A DNA stretch of 64,000 nucleotides from Candidatus Woesearchaeota archaeon (GCA_016185945.1 JACPMR010000012.1:90385-154384), one strand, 5' to 3'. Shown: positions 43,352 through 52,014, counted from the stretch's first letter. Notes: generated by a model from the letters alone, not told the origin. Numbers and translations are program-made.

Positions 43352-44615
43352 GTTTTTTGATGACTGATTGTAAATCCAATATCTCTTCTTTCCCGCTCTT
43401 CATGTCCCTCAACTTAACCTTATTTTCCTGCAGCTCTTTTTTGCCGACAAAAATAACATATGGGATTCCTAAAGAATTGGCATACTCAAGGTTCTTGCTC
43501 GGGCCTCTCTCCATTAAATCAATGCCTGTTTTTATTCCTGCACTCCTTAACTGCTGCGCTATTTTCATGCCTTCATTCAAGGTTTTTATTGGAATTACAT
43601 AAACCTTTGTTGTAGTTTTTTGAGTTGTCTTTTGTTTTTCTAGCAATGCATCGTAAATCCTGTCCACTCCAAAACTAACCCCGACTGCGGGATAATTTCC
43701 TTTTTCCAAAAATGCTCCGACCATGCTGTCGTATCTCCCGCCTGCGCAAACCGAGCTTTTGACGCTGCTGTTTTTTAAGTATGCTTCAATCACCGTTCCT
43801 GTGTAATAAGCAAGCCCTCGTGCAAGCGAGACAGCAAATTCCGCTTCAAGGCCCATATTTTTAAGATAACTTAGCAATTGCCCAATTTCACCCAATCCCT
43901 CAGAATTTTTTAAGATATTTTTTAATTGTGAAATTTTTTGCTGGTTGCTTCCATTGGCGCTTGTAATGTCAATTATTTTTGCTATTTTTTTGTCGTCGAT
44001 TTTCTGCTGTTTTAACTCGCTTTTTACAACGTTAATGCCGAATTTTTCCAGCTTGTCTATGGATAAAATCACTGCTTCCTGCTTTTCTTTTTCAATTCCG
44101 CAATAGCTTAATATGTCATTCAGTAGTTTCCTGCTGTTGACTTTAACTACAATCTCAAAGCCCAATTTTCTAAATGCTGCATAAATTAAAGCAATTATTT
44201 CAGCATCTGTTGCCATTGATGAAGAGCCGACAACATCGACATCGCACTGCAAAAATTGCCTGTATCTTGCGGACGCAACAGGGCCATCCCGAAAAACTTC
44301 TCCAATCTGGTATCTCTTGAAAGGCATTTTTATGTTGGGGTTCATTCCAACGTATCTTGCCAAGGGAACTGTCAAATCATACCTTAATCCAAGCTCCCTG
44401 CCGCCCTGGTCCTTAAGCTTGAAAGCTTCTTTCAGAATCTCTGCACCGCCTGCATACTTTGAAGCAAGAACATCAAATCTTTCAAGAACTGGAGTTTCCA
44501 ATGGCGCATAGCCATAAATCTCAAAGACTTCTTTTAGAGTGTTAACTATCTTGTCTCTCAAAATCTTCTCTTCGGGGGAAAAATCCCGAGTTCCTTTTGG
44601 CAGTTGCAGGTTCAT
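43341..44615 (-). CDS. hisS: Histidyl-tRNA synthetase
   Basis: This 424-residue class II synthetase charges tRNA-His. Motif 2 region reads FKRYQIGEVFRDGPVASARY RQFLQCDVD (split), motif 3 ends GVSFGVDRIYDALL, and the histidine-binding LARGLAYYTGTVIEAY is present. A TTG two codons earlier is possible, but the ATG is preferred. It starts two bases after the vapC stop and is the last gene of a same-strand run from tRNA-His through the his operon. Coding frame reads MNLQLPKGTRDFSPEEKILR. Confidence 0.95.
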   Translation of the reverse strand: MNLQLPKGTRDFSPEEKILRDKIVNTLKEVFEIYGYAPLETPVLERFDVLASKYAGGAEILKEAFKLKDQGGRELGLRYDLTVPLARYVGMNPNIKMPFKRYQIGEVFRDGPVASARYRQFLQCDVDVVGSSSMATDAEIIALIYAAFRKLGFEIVVKVNSRKLLNDILSYCGIEKEKQEAVILSIDKLEKFGINVVKSELKQQKIDDKKIAKIIDITSANGSNQQKISQLKNILKNSEGLGEIGQLLSYLKNMGLEAEFAVSLARGLAYYTGTVIEAYLKNSSVKSSVCAGGRYDSMVGAFLEKGNYPAVGVSFGVDRIYDALLEKQKTTQKTTTKVYVIPIKTLNEGMKIAQQLRSAGIKTGIDLMERGPSKNLEYANSLGIPYVIFVGKKELQENKVKLRDMKSGKEEILDLQSVIKKLKP

Positions 44616-44617
44616 TT

Positions 44618-45001
44618 TCAAATCATTATAGTTTCTTGAATATCCTGAAAATGCGGATCGCCACTGAGCACTTTAGCATGAATAGAGAGCGCTGTAGCAT
44701 AAATTATTGAATCCACCAGCCCAAAATCTTTTTTTATTTTCCTTTGATTAATTCTGATTTTTCCTGCAGCTTCAGCGATTTCATCAGAGAGGACCATGAC
44801 TTTTGTGTTAAATTTTATAAACTTTAGCTTATTTTTGAAGTCAATTTCATCGCCTGAATATTTGGCTGAAAGCTCCGCTATTACAATCGTTGGAGTAATG
44901 CACTTGTTGATTTCAATAAATCCTTTGACTTTTTCTCCTCTCTTGCTTCCTAAAAAATATTCAACCCAGGCGAAAGCATCAAGCACAAACTCGTCACTCA
45001 T
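44618..45001 (-). CDS. vapC: VapC-type PIN-domain toxin
   Basis: This 127-residue PIN-domain RNase has the four acidic active-site positions: Asp in FVLDAFAWVEYFL, Glu in VIAELSAKYSG, Asp in FGLVDSIIYATAL and Asp in LSGDPHF. The start ATG overlaps the stop of vapB by eight bases. Known VapC toxins cleave tRNAs or rRNA; the target here is unknown. It lies between hisD and hisS in the histidine locus. Confidence 0.88.
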   Translation of the reverse strand: MSDEFVLDAFAWVEYFLGSKRGEKVKGFIEINKCITPTIVIAELSAKYSGDEIDFKNKLKFIKFNTKVMVLSDEIAEAAGKIRINQRKIKKDFGLVDSIIYATALSIHAKVLSGDPHFQDIQETIMI

Positions 45002-45200
45002 GAAAATCCCTTTGAAACTCCTCATGCTCCCTTAATGAATAGCCTTTAGAGCCCTTATCCACCCCAAACATAGATTTCGGCACCTTTTCCGACTTTTTTA
45101 ATAGAGCCTCTATTACTTCATTGAGATTATCCAGCTTTTCCTTTTCCCGCATACTCTTGAGCTTTTCCCAAGTAGTGTCGCTTAGCGCTACAGTCTTCAT
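44994..45200 (-). CDS. vapB: VapB-type antitoxin
   Basis: This 68-residue protein starts MKTVALSDTTWEKLKSMREK, typical of the small ribbon-helix-helix antitoxins that pair with VapC, with a flexible C-terminal tail to block the toxin. It starts 24 bases after the hisD stop, and the whole gap is a tandem repeat of AATTTAT, which doubles as its TATA region. Confidence 0.82.
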   Translation of the reverse strand: MKTVALSDTTWEKLKSMREKEKLDNLNEVIEALLKKSEKVPKSMFGVDKGSKGYSLREHEEFQRDFHE

Positions 45201-45228
45201 AATTTATAATTTATAATTTATAATTTAT
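45201..45228 (-). repeat. 7-bp tandem repeat in vapBC promoter
   Basis: AATTTAT is repeated four times exactly. On the minus strand the units read ATAAATT, each able to act as a TATA box, with ACCGAAAC just upstream as a B-recognition element. The run also contains the hisD stop codon. Changes in repeat number would move the TATA boxes and alter vapBC spacing or expression. Confidence 0.85.
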
Positions 45229-46436
45229 AAATGTTTCGGTTTTTTTTGAAGCCTTATTTGTATTGATTTATTGTGAGCGTCTAAACACTCTATTTGGCTT
45301 AATTTTAATGCTGATTTAGTCAGTTTTCTTACACCATTTAAGTTAATCTTTTGGTAAGTCTGTAATTTAATAAAATCCCTTACACTTAATCCACTAGTAA
45401 ATCTTGCACCTCCATTTGTTGGCAGTACGTGGTTTGTGCCACTGCAATAATCTCCAAAGGCTTCCGCTGAATATTTACCTATAAATAAAGAGCCGTAATT
45501 TCTTAGTTTTTCTATATATTTTTCAGGATTTTTAATTTGCAATTCCAAGTGCTCTGGCGCTATTTTATTTGCTATTTCTACTGCATTTTCCATTTTTTTA
45601 GCCAATATTATTTTTAGATTTTTGATTGATTTTTTAACAATATTTTTTGTAGCCAAGTTTAGCAATTGCTTTTTTATTTCATCTTTTACGTTTTTAATCA
45701 ATATTTTTGAGTTCGTTATTAAAAATGCTCTTGAATTAATATCGTGCTCTAATTGTGCTAGTAAATCAATAGCCACAAACCTATAATCTGCGGATTTCTC
45801 TGCAATTATCATTATTTCACTTGGGCCTGCCAAAAAGTCGATTCCGCAATCTCCATAAACTGCTTTTTTAGCAGCAGTGACATAAACATTCCCAGGACCA
45901 ACTATTTTATCAACTTTAGGTATTTGATTAGTTCCATAAGCCATTGCTGCTATTGCCTGCACACCGCCAATTTTGAAAATTTTATCCGCTCCTGCTATAT
46001 CAGCAGCAACAATTGTTTCTGCATTTATTTTTGGAGAGCAAGCTATGATTTCTTTAACTCCCACCAATCTTGCTGGAACGATGCACATTAGGGCAGTTGA
46101 AGTAAGTGGATAGTTACCTCCAGGAATGTAAACCCCAATTTTTTCTATTGGAATTACTCTTTGCCCCAATATAATTCCATTTTTCCTTACTTCAAAATTC
46201 CTGAACTGCTTGAACTGCTGTTTGGCAAAGAATTCTATGTTTTTCTTGGCAAATTTTAGAGCTTTAATTGTTTTTTTATTCACTTGCTTGTAAGCCTCTT
46301 TAACCTCTTGTTTTGTAACTAGAAAGGAATTTAAACCAATTTTATCAAATTTATTAGTGTAATATCTAATTGCAGCATCCCCATTATTTTTAACATCTTC
46401 AATTATTTTATCAACAACTTTATTAATTTCTTTCAT
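45225..46436 (-). CDS. hisD: Histidinol dehydrogenase
   Basis: This 403-residue zinc enzyme oxidizes histidinol to histidine in two NAD-dependent steps. Conserved parts include YIPGGNYPLTSTALMCIVPA, GPGNVYVTAAKKAVYG, DFLAGPSEIMII, the Zn-binding QLEHDINSRAFL and GSLFIGKYSAEAFGDYCSGT plus NHVLPT. The frame starts five codons earlier, but GGAGAAGGAG lies just before this ATG, which overlaps the stop of hisA-IE by four bases (ATGA). It is the last biosynthetic gene of the operon. Confidence 0.95.
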   Translation of the reverse strand: MKEINKVVDKIIEDVKNNGDAAIRYYTNKFDKIGLNSFLVTKQEVKEAYKQVNKKTIKALKFAKKNIEFFAKQQFKQFRNFEVRKNGIILGQRVIPIEKIGVYIPGGNYPLTSTALMCIVPARLVGVKEIIACSPKINAETIVAADIAGADKIFKIGGVQAIAAMAYGTNQIPKVDKIVGPGNVYVTAAKKAVYGDCGIDFLAGPSEIMIIAEKSADYRFVAIDLLAQLEHDINSRAFLITNSKILIKNVKDEIKKQLLNLATKNIVKKSIKNLKIILAKKMENAVEIANKIAPEHLELQIKNPEKYIEKLRNYGSLFIGKYSAEAFGDYCSGTNHVLPTNGGARFTSGLSVRDFIKLQTYQKINLNGVRKLTKSALKLSQIECLDAHNKSIQIRLQKKPKHL

Positions 46437-47656
46437 CTTCTCCTTCTCCATAATTCATTTTCAATATCCTTAACATCAATTCCATTTTTTGCCATTAATA
46501 TAAATACGAAATAAATCAAGTCCGATGCTTCCCAAACTAGATTATTTTTATCTGTGTATCCTAAAATTTCTAAACATTCTTCTTTTATCTTTTGTTTAAT
46601 TTTAATTTCATTAGCTGCTATTTTTGAAGTATAAGACTTATCTCTCGGACTTTTTATTCTATCAACTATCACATCATACATTTCCTGAAAACTAAACTTT
46701 TTCTCACCAAAACAAGAGTATAGTCCATAGTGACAAGCAACATTTTTTTGCTTGACAGTAAATAATAAAGTATCCCTATCACAATCATATCTGACTTTAA
46801 TAATTTCTTGATAGTTCCCAGAAGTTTCTCCTTTGGTCCAAAGCCTTTTCCGAGACCTGCTATAGTAGGTTGCCTTTCCTGCTCTAAACGTTTTTAATAA
46901 TGAGTCTTTACTGGAAAAAGCAAACATTAATACTTGATTTTGTTCATCTTGAACAATTGTAGGCACCAATCCATTATTTTTATTGAAATCCAACAGAGAA
47001 ACAAAAGCTTCATCTAATTTTATTTTTTTGGTATACAAAGCCATTCCTAATTGAGAATTCACGCCTAAATCTTCCAATAATTTAATTTCACTTATAAAGG
47101 AAATGCCACCAGCTACTGTTAGCTTATTTTGCGTTAATTCTCTCAGTTTCTTGATTTTTCTGAAATCTATACCTTCCATTAACCCCTCCCTATTCACATC
47201 AGTAAAGAGAAATTCGCAACAATATGGTTCTAATTCTTTGATTAGTTCTTTTGGAGTTTTGTTAGTCTTTATTGTCCATCCTTTATTGACTATGAAACTA
47301 TCTTTTGTGTCAATAGCCACAATCACTCTGTCCTTTGGTAATTGTTCCAGAAATTTTGGTGTTGCTTTTGTGCCAATTATTATTTTTCTTGCACCAGCTT
47401 GTAGTATTTCATTTGCCTTTTCTATTGTTCTTATGCCTCCTCCAACTCTGCAATCTGTGATTTTACAAATTTTCTTGATTAATTCAAGGTTGTCTCCTTT
47501 TCCAAAAGCGGCATCTAAATCGACTACGGCAATTTCTCCATATTTTCCGAATTCAAGAGCTAATTCTAGCACATTTTCTATCTCAAGCATTTTTTCCTTT
47601 CCTTGTCTTAGCTGTACTGCTTTTCCGTTCATTAAATCAATACTTGGGATTATCAT
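46433..47656 (-). CDS. HisA-HisI-HisE trifunctional fusion
   Basis: This 407-residue protein joins three histidine enzymes. Residues ~1-235 are HisA, the ProFAR isomerase ([51 protein letters not shown]). Residues ~236-330 are HisI, phosphoribosyl-AMP cyclohydrolase ([42 protein letters not shown]). Residues ~335-407 are HisE, PR-ATP pyrophosphohydrolase ([38 protein letters not shown]). HisI-HisE fusions are common; HisA-HisI-HisE is unusual. It overlaps hisF by four bases and hisD by four. Confidence 0.94.
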   Translation of the reverse strand: MIIPSIDLMNGKAVQLRQGKEKMLEIENVLELALEFGKYGEIAVVDLDAAFGKGDNLELIKKICKITDCRVGGGIRTIEKANEILQAGARKIIIGTKATPKFLEQLPKDRVIVAIDTKDSFIVNKGWTIKTNKTPKELIKELEPYCCEFLFTDVNREGLMEGIDFRKIKKLRELTQNKLTVAGGISFISEIKLLEDLGVNSQLGMALYTKKIKLDEAFVSLLDFNKNNGLVPTIVQDEQNQVLMFAFSSKDSLLKTFRAGKATYYSRSRKRLWTKGETSGNYQEIIKVRYDCDRDTLLFTVKQKNVACHYGLYSCFGEKKFSFQEMYDVIVDRIKSPRDKSYTSKIAANEIKIKQKIKEECLEILGYTDKNNLVWEASDLIYFVFILMAKNGIDVKDIENELWRRRR

Positions 47657-48417
47657 ATTCTTACCTCTATTCCTTGCGTTTGCAAATATCTTTTAACTTG
47701 TTTTATTGAGTATTTTTTATAGTGGAATATAGAAGCAGCAAGTGCAGCATCTGCTTTTCCTTCTTTTAGTACATAAGCTATGCTTTCTAAAGAACCTGCG
47801 CCACCCGAAGCAATTACAGGAATATTAACCTTTTCTGAGATTTTTATTGTTAATTCTAAGTCATAACCCTCCTTTGTGCCATCTTTGTCCATTGAGGTAA
47901 GAAGTATTTCTCCTGCTCCTAATTTTTCCACTATTTTAGCCCATTCAATTGCATCCAAACCCGTTGATTGCCTTCCACCTTTTACAAAGACTTTCCACTT
48001 ATTCCTAACTTTTTTAGCATCAATTGCTATGACAATGCACTGGCTTCCAAATTTTTCAGCTGCTTCCTTAATCAAATCAGGGTTATTAACTGCTGCTGTA
48101 TTGATTGAAATTTTATCCGCTCCAGCCTTTAATAAATTTCTAATATCTTCAATCGTACTAATTCCGCCGCCAACAGTAAATGGAATGAAAATCTGTCTCG
48201 CAACTTTTTCAACTAAATCAATTATAGTTTTCCTTTTTTCATAAGAGGCAGTTATGTCCAAGAATACTAATTCATCTGCTCCGTCTTCATAGTAGTTTCT
48301 AGCAAGCTTAACTGGATTCCCAGCATATTTCAAATTAACAAAACTTGTTCCTTTTACAACTTGTCCATTCTTTACGTCCAAGCACGGGATTATTCTTTTT
48401 GTCAGCATTTTAACCAT
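47653..48417 (-). CDS. hisF: Imidazole glycerol phosphate synthase, cyclase subunit
   Basis: This 254-residue TIM-barrel protein pairs with HisH to make the imidazole ring and AICAR. It shows [20 protein letters not shown], the phosphate-binding [37 protein letters not shown] and [14 protein letters not shown]. The frame allows MVKMLTKRI; the Met of MLTKRI (48408) is an equally good start. It overlaps hisH upstream and hisA-IE downstream (ATGA). Confidence 0.96.
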   Translation of the reverse strand: MVKMLTKRIIPCLDVKNGQVVKGTSFVNLKYAGNPVKLARNYYEDGADELVFLDITASYEKRKTIIDLVEKVARQIFIPFTVGGGISTIEDIRNLLKAGADKISINTAAVNNPDLIKEAAEKFGSQCIVIAIDAKKVRNKWKVFVKGGRQSTGLDAIEWAKIVEKLGAGEILLTSMDKDGTKEGYDLELTIKISEKVNIPVIASGGAGSLESIAYVLKEGKADAALAASIFHYKKYSIKQVKRYLQTQGIEVRI

Positions 48418-48983
48418 CTCTTTAGCAATTCAATTCCAGCTTTTCCGCTTTTTTCAGGGTGGAATTGCATAGCTGTTATATTATTAGATTTGATAGAACT
48501 AACGAAATTGCCATTATAGTCTGTGGTGGCTGCAATTATGGAGTTATCTTTAGGAACAACGTAGTAGGAATTAACAAAATACATGAAATCTTCTTTGAAG
48601 ATGGTTTTCTTCTTAGGGAAAATCTTATTCCAACCTATTTGTGGAACTTTTCCTTTTCTGAATCTTACAACCTTTCCCTTAAAGATGGATAGTCCTTTAA
48701 CATTCGGGCTTTCTTCACTCTCTTCAAACAGTCCTTGAAGCCCCAAACAAATTCCTAAGAAAGGTTTTCCACTTCGGATAAAATTTTTAATAGGATTTAC
48801 TAAACCATTTTTCTCTAAATTTTCCATCATATAGCCAAAAGAGCCATCACCAGGCAAAATTATCCTGTCTGATTTTATTATGTCTTCAGGTTTATTAGTT
48901 ATTATGCTGTCTACATTTAAGTAATCAAGCGCATTTTTTACACTTTTCAAGTTTCCAGCTCCATAATCTATTATTGCTATCAT
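48402..48983 (-). CDS. hisH: Imidazole glycerol phosphate synthase, glutaminase subunit
   Basis: This 193-residue class I glutamine amidotransferase supplies ammonia to HisF. Start [19 protein letters not shown] is typical. The catalytic Cys is in [17 protein letters not shown], and the His-x-Glu is in [19 protein letters not shown]. It overlaps hisB by four bases (ATGA) and hisF by up to 16. Confidence 0.96.
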   Translation of the reverse strand: MIAIIDYGAGNLKSVKNALDYLNVDSIITNKPEDIIKSDRIILPGDGSFGYMMENLEKNGLVNPIKNFIRSGKPFLGICLGLQGLFEESEESPNVKGLSIFKGKVVRFRKGKVPQIGWNKIFPKKKTIFKEDFMYFVNSYYVVPKDNSIIAATTDYNGNFVSSIKSNNITAMQFHPEKSGKAGIELLKRWLKC

Positions 48984-49573
48984 TTTTCAATCAATCCTTT
49001 GGTGGATGGCATTTCCTTCAAAGCCCTTTTATCTTTTGAACATGACATTTTCATTGCTTTTGCAAATGCCTTAAACAATGCTTCAATTTTGTGGTGGTCA
49101 CTTCTTCCATATTCTATTTTAACAGCCACATTAGCCTCCAAACCCGTTGAAAAACCATAAAAAAAATCTTCAAGCAAATCAGTATCAAAATCACCACAAA
49201 ATCTTCTTTGTAGTTTTCCCTGAAAATTTAGGTAAGGTCTTCCTGAAATATCTATAGCTACAATCGCAAGAGCATCATCCATAGGAAAAATAAAGTAGCC
49301 TGCTCTGTTGATTCCTTTCCTGTCTCCTAAGGCTTTGCTGAAAGCTTGACCTATTATAATTCCTGTATCTTCTACCGTGTGGTGCTGATCCACTTGTAGG
49401 TCTCCTTTTACATTCAGTTGAATATCAAAAAGTCCATGTTTTGCAAAAGATTCAAGCATATGAGTAAAAAATCCAATTGGAGTTTTGATTTTATATTTAC
49501 CTTTGCCATCAATGTTTAACTTTGCCTCAATTTCTGTTTCTTTTGTTTTCCTTGAGATTTTAGCGGTTCTCAC
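48980..49573 (-). CDS. hisB: Imidazoleglycerol-phosphate dehydratase
   Basis: This 197-residue metal-dependent dehydratase makes imidazole acetol phosphate. It includes FFTHMLESFAKHGLFDI, the His-rich DQHHTVEDTGIIIGQAFSKA, GYFIFPMDDALAIVAIDISG, and SDHHKIEALFKAFA. It is a stand-alone IGPD without a phosphatase domain. A longer frame exists, but GTG at 49573 has GGAGGT eight bases upstream and overlaps the hisC-HAD stop (GTGA), so it is taken as the start. Confidence 0.95.
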   Translation of the reverse strand: MRTAKISRKTKETEIEAKLNIDGKGKYKIKTPIGFFTHMLESFAKHGLFDIQLNVKGDLQVDQHHTVEDTGIIIGQAFSKALGDRKGINRAGYFIFPMDDALAIVAIDISGRPYLNFQGKLQRRFCGDFDTDLLEDFFYGFSTGLEANVAVKIEYGRSDHHKIEALFKAFAKAMKMSCSKDKRALKEMPSTKGLIEK

Positions 49574-51285
49574 TTTAATACCTCCATTATTTTGTTGATG
49601 TTTGGGATTACTTTTTTTGCACAATTCTTTATCAAAAGTTTTTGCAATTGTGCAGATTTATCCTGTGGTGGCAGAACACCAATAGGTTTTACACCCGCTG
49701 AAATAGCGGCTTTCACGTCATCAATAGAATCACCAAAATAATATGCATCCGAATTTGAATATTGATTTAAGATCTTTAGAAGACCATCAGGAAAAGGTTT
49801 TTGCTTGATAACGTCTTCCATTGTGACGATTGTACTAAAACAATTAGTGACTTTGTTTCTTTTTAGAGCAGAATAAGCTTCTTTTCTAGGCCGCCCTGTT
49901 AATATAGCCAAAGTATATCTTTCAGACAATGATTTTAAAATTCTTTCATCCAACAGAAATTTTTCGTTATTGGTTAACTTTTTGTAATAATACTGGAATT
50001 TTTTAATAATTTTCTTTTTATCTGCACTTTTGCCATTACCTTTGATAATCGCTTCAGTCAAATCCCAATCATTATTTAATCCGCCTCTGTTTTTGTATTC
50101 TTGAATTTCTTCAAAGCTTATATTTTTTCCAGTAAAATATTCTGCCGTTTCTTTAATTGCTACCCTATAGGATTTAGAAACATCTACAAGCACCCCATCA
50201 ATATCAAAAACCAATAATGGATTAATCTCTTTTACAATCTGCTGCATTTCTTTTATTAATTGCTTTGTCTGCCTTATAGTTCCAAGTGTAATTCTAACGC
50301 AGCCATCCAAAAGCTGGTCGCTGCTCCTATCTCTAACCAGAATCCCTTTTTTTCTTAATTTGTTGCAGAATTCAGCAGCTTTGATGCCGATTTTTATCAA
50401 AATAAAATTTGCGTCACTTTTATAATATTTAATTCCTAAATTATCCAATTCCCTATAGAGAATCTTTTTACTTTTTCTAATTTCTATGACATATTTTTTT
50501 GTATAGCCGGTATCTTTTAATGCTGTGGAAGCACAAATGGCGGCAACAATATTAACACTATAAGGAGAAAGCACTTTTTTGATAATTTTTATGTTGTTTT
50601 TATTCGATATTATATAACCTAATCTTAATCCAGCAAGCCCAAATACTTTTGATAATGTTTGGGTAATAAATAAATTATCATACTTCTTAATTAATGGAAT
50701 TGATGTTTTCCCCAAAAATTGATAATAAGCCTCATCCATTAAGACAATGGAATTATATCTTTTTGCTTTCTCAATTATTTTTATTATATCTTTTGCATTA
50801 ATTGAAGTTCCTGTTGGATTGTTAGGATTTACTAAAACTATTATTTTTACTTTATAATTAATTGTTCCAAGAATTTGCTCTGCTGGAAAACTCAAATCCC
50901 CATTATAATTAATTTCCTTTATAGCAGCTTCATTCAATTGGGCATAAAATTTAAACATGGCATAAGTCGGAACAGGAATAATAATTTCATCTTTACTTTT
51001 CTCAATGTAGGTTTCAATAATTGTTTTTATTGCCTCGTCTGTTCCATTAGTTGCAATAATCTCATCTGCTTTAACATTGCAATATTTCGCCAATTCTTTT
51101 CTTAATTTTGTATATTCTGGATATGTGGATAGTGTACCTCGTTTTATTTTTCTAATTGATTTTATTACATTAGAAGAACATCCATTAGTATTTTCATTGA
51201 AATCCAATCTTAAAGAGCCTTCTCTATTTGAAGTTGGCGGATTATATGCCTGCATATCCATTACAGCCTGTCTTGGCTTAATCAT
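49570..51285 (-). CDS. HisC-HAD fusion: histidinol-phosphate aminotransferase plus phosphatase
   Basis: This 571-residue protein joins two domains. Residues ~1-355 are a PLP aminotransferase of the HisC family (LRLDFNENTNG, SPYSVN, VNPNNPTGT, LMDEAYYQFLG, TLSKVFGLAGLRLGYIIS with the PLP Lys). Residues ~358-571 are a HAD phosphatase with all motifs (VFDIDGVLVDVS, AILTGRPRK, KQKPFPDG, YFGDSIDDVKAA). Because no separate histidinol-phosphate phosphatase is seen and the operon is otherwise complete, the HAD domain is the likely histidinol phosphatase. E. coli HisB-N is also HAD-type, but its HAD subfamily differs. Overlaps hisG by eight bases. Confidence 0.92.
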   Translation of the reverse strand: MIKPRQAVMDMQAYNPPTSNREGSLRLDFNENTNGCSSNVIKSIRKIKRGTLSTYPEYTKLRKELAKYCNVKADEIIATNGTDEAIKTIIETYIEKSKDEIIIPVPTYAMFKFYAQLNEAAIKEINYNGDLSFPAEQILGTINYKVKIIVLVNPNNPTGTSINAKDIIKIIEKAKRYNSIVLMDEAYYQFLGKTSIPLIKKYDNLFITQTLSKVFGLAGLRLGYIISNKNNIKIIKKVLSPYSVNIVAAICASTALKDTGYTKKYVIEIRKSKKILYRELDNLGIKYYKSDANFILIKIGIKAAEFCNKLRKKGILVRDRSSDQLLDGCVRITLGTIRQTKQLIKEMQQIVKEINPLLVFDIDGVLVDVSKSYRVAIKETAEYFTGKNISFEEIQEYKNRGGLNNDWDLTEAIIKGNGKSADKKKIIKKFQYYYKKLTNNEKFLLDERILKSLSERYTLAILTGRPRKEAYSALKRNKVTNCFSTIVTMEDVIKQKPFPDGLLKILNQYSNSDAYYFGDSIDDVKAAISAGVKPIGVLPPQDKSAQLQKLLIKNCAKKVIPNINKIMEVLK

Positions 51286-51859
51286 TTTTCACACCTAAAA
51301 CTACAAAATCACTTTCAAGGATTTTGTCGTAGACTTCTAGATTAGCATTTTTCATAGACGAACCAGTGTAAACAATGTCAATAACTAAATCAGAAATTCC
51401 ATTGCAGTAAGCAGCTTCGGTAGAACCAGACAAGTATATTTTAGCAAACCTGTAGCCTTTATCCTCTAGAATATTAAGATATTTTTTAGCAAGATTTTTG
51501 TATTTTGAATTGATGGAGACTCTAAGATTTTTAGGCAAATTTTCTAGCTTTTTACTTTTTGGTCCCAATAGACATAAAACGGGCTTTCCAAACATTGCAT
51601 TTTTATCATTCCAGTCAATAGTTTTTAGTACAATAAGCTTAGTATTATACTTAGCTAGCTCATATTCTTTAAACAAATCTCTGCCTGTTAAGCCGATTGT
51701 TTTTTTACCGCTTTGAGATAGTTCCTCTATAATAAAAGGGACATCTTCCCCTCTAGAAACAACTACCCTATCTTTAGATGGATTTCCCAAATACCGCAGA
51801 GTTATATCTACATAATTTGCCAAGCTCCTGTTATTTGGCACTACAATGAATGCAATCAC
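51278..51859 (-). CDS. hisG: ATP phosphoribosyltransferase, short form
   Basis: This 193-residue protein catalyses the first step, joining PRPP and ATP. The signature LYLSGSTEAA-type region reads IYLSGSTEAAYCNGISDLVI followed by DIVYTGSSMKNANL. It is the short form without the regulatory domain; in bacteria this needs HisZ, and none is seen here. The frame starts at GTG (51859): TAA ends the frame just upstream, and no strong Shine-Dalgarno precedes it. An overlapping short upstream frame may bring ribosomes to this start. Confidence 0.9.
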   Translation of the reverse strand: MIAFIVVPNNRSLANYVDITLRYLGNPSKDRVVVSRGEDVPFIIEELSQSGKKTIGLTGRDLFKEYELAKYNTKLIVLKTIDWNDKNAMFGKPVLCLLGPKSKKLENLPKNLRVSINSKYKNLAKKYLNILEDKGYRFAKIYLSGSTEAAYCNGISDLVIDIVYTGSSMKNANLEVYDKILESDFVVLGVKND

Positions 51860-51881
51860 TGGTTAATACCAATCTTTCCAT
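51831..51881 (-). CDS. Short upstream reading frame overlapping hisG start
   Basis: ATG at 51881 follows a strong AGGAGG (51888-51893) with six-base spacing and encodes MERLVLTSDCIHCSAK, 16 residues ending 29 bases inside hisG in another frame. It contains one His and two Cys codons. It lies 24 bases from the end of tRNA-His. Either it is a translated leader that couples to or modulates hisG, or a coincidental frame whose Shine-Dalgarno serves hisG directly. The overlap with a GTG start lacking its own Shine-Dalgarno favours coupling. Confidence 0.45.
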   Translation of the reverse strand: MERLVLTSDCIHCSAK

Positions 51882-51904
51882 TTTTCGCCTCCTATTGATT
51901 AAAG

Positions 51905-51976
51905 GGCAGCAGGCGAGAATCGAACTCGCGCCAGGTGGGCCACAGCCTCCTATTCTACCACTAAACTACCGCTGCC
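51905..51976 (-). tRNA. tRNA-His(GTG)
   Basis: The gene encodes the extra G-1, pairing with C73, so the acceptor is eight base pairs (GGCAGCGG with CTGCTGCC, one G-U). D arm GTTT/GAAT, loop CTGTGGC with anticodon GTG, T arm GCGAG-TTCGATT-CTCGC. The anticodon stem GGAGG/CCACC has an A-A mismatch at 29/41, which is odd. No intron. The encoded G-1:C73 pair is diagnostic for tRNA-His. It lies immediately upstream of the his operon, same strand. Confidence 0.93.
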
Positions 51977-51981
51977 ATTTT

Positions 51982-52014
51982 TTGCTATTTTATAGCAATT
52001 TGTGATTTTATAGA
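51982..52014 (-). promoter_or_regulatory. tRNA-His promoter with palindrome
   Basis: A TATA box TCTATAAAAT (minus strand, 52005-52014) is ~34 bases before the tRNA. A perfect 7-3-7 inverted repeat TTGCTAT-TTT-ATAGCAA (51982-51998) overlaps the expected start site. It may be an operator; it also has a second ATAAAAT that could be a poor TATA. Confidence 0.5.

Noticed and set aside
45201..45228. CRISPR array
   Set aside because: The repeats are 7 bp with no spacers; it is a tandem microsatellite. The dispersed palindromic elements also lack array spacing and no cas genes are seen.
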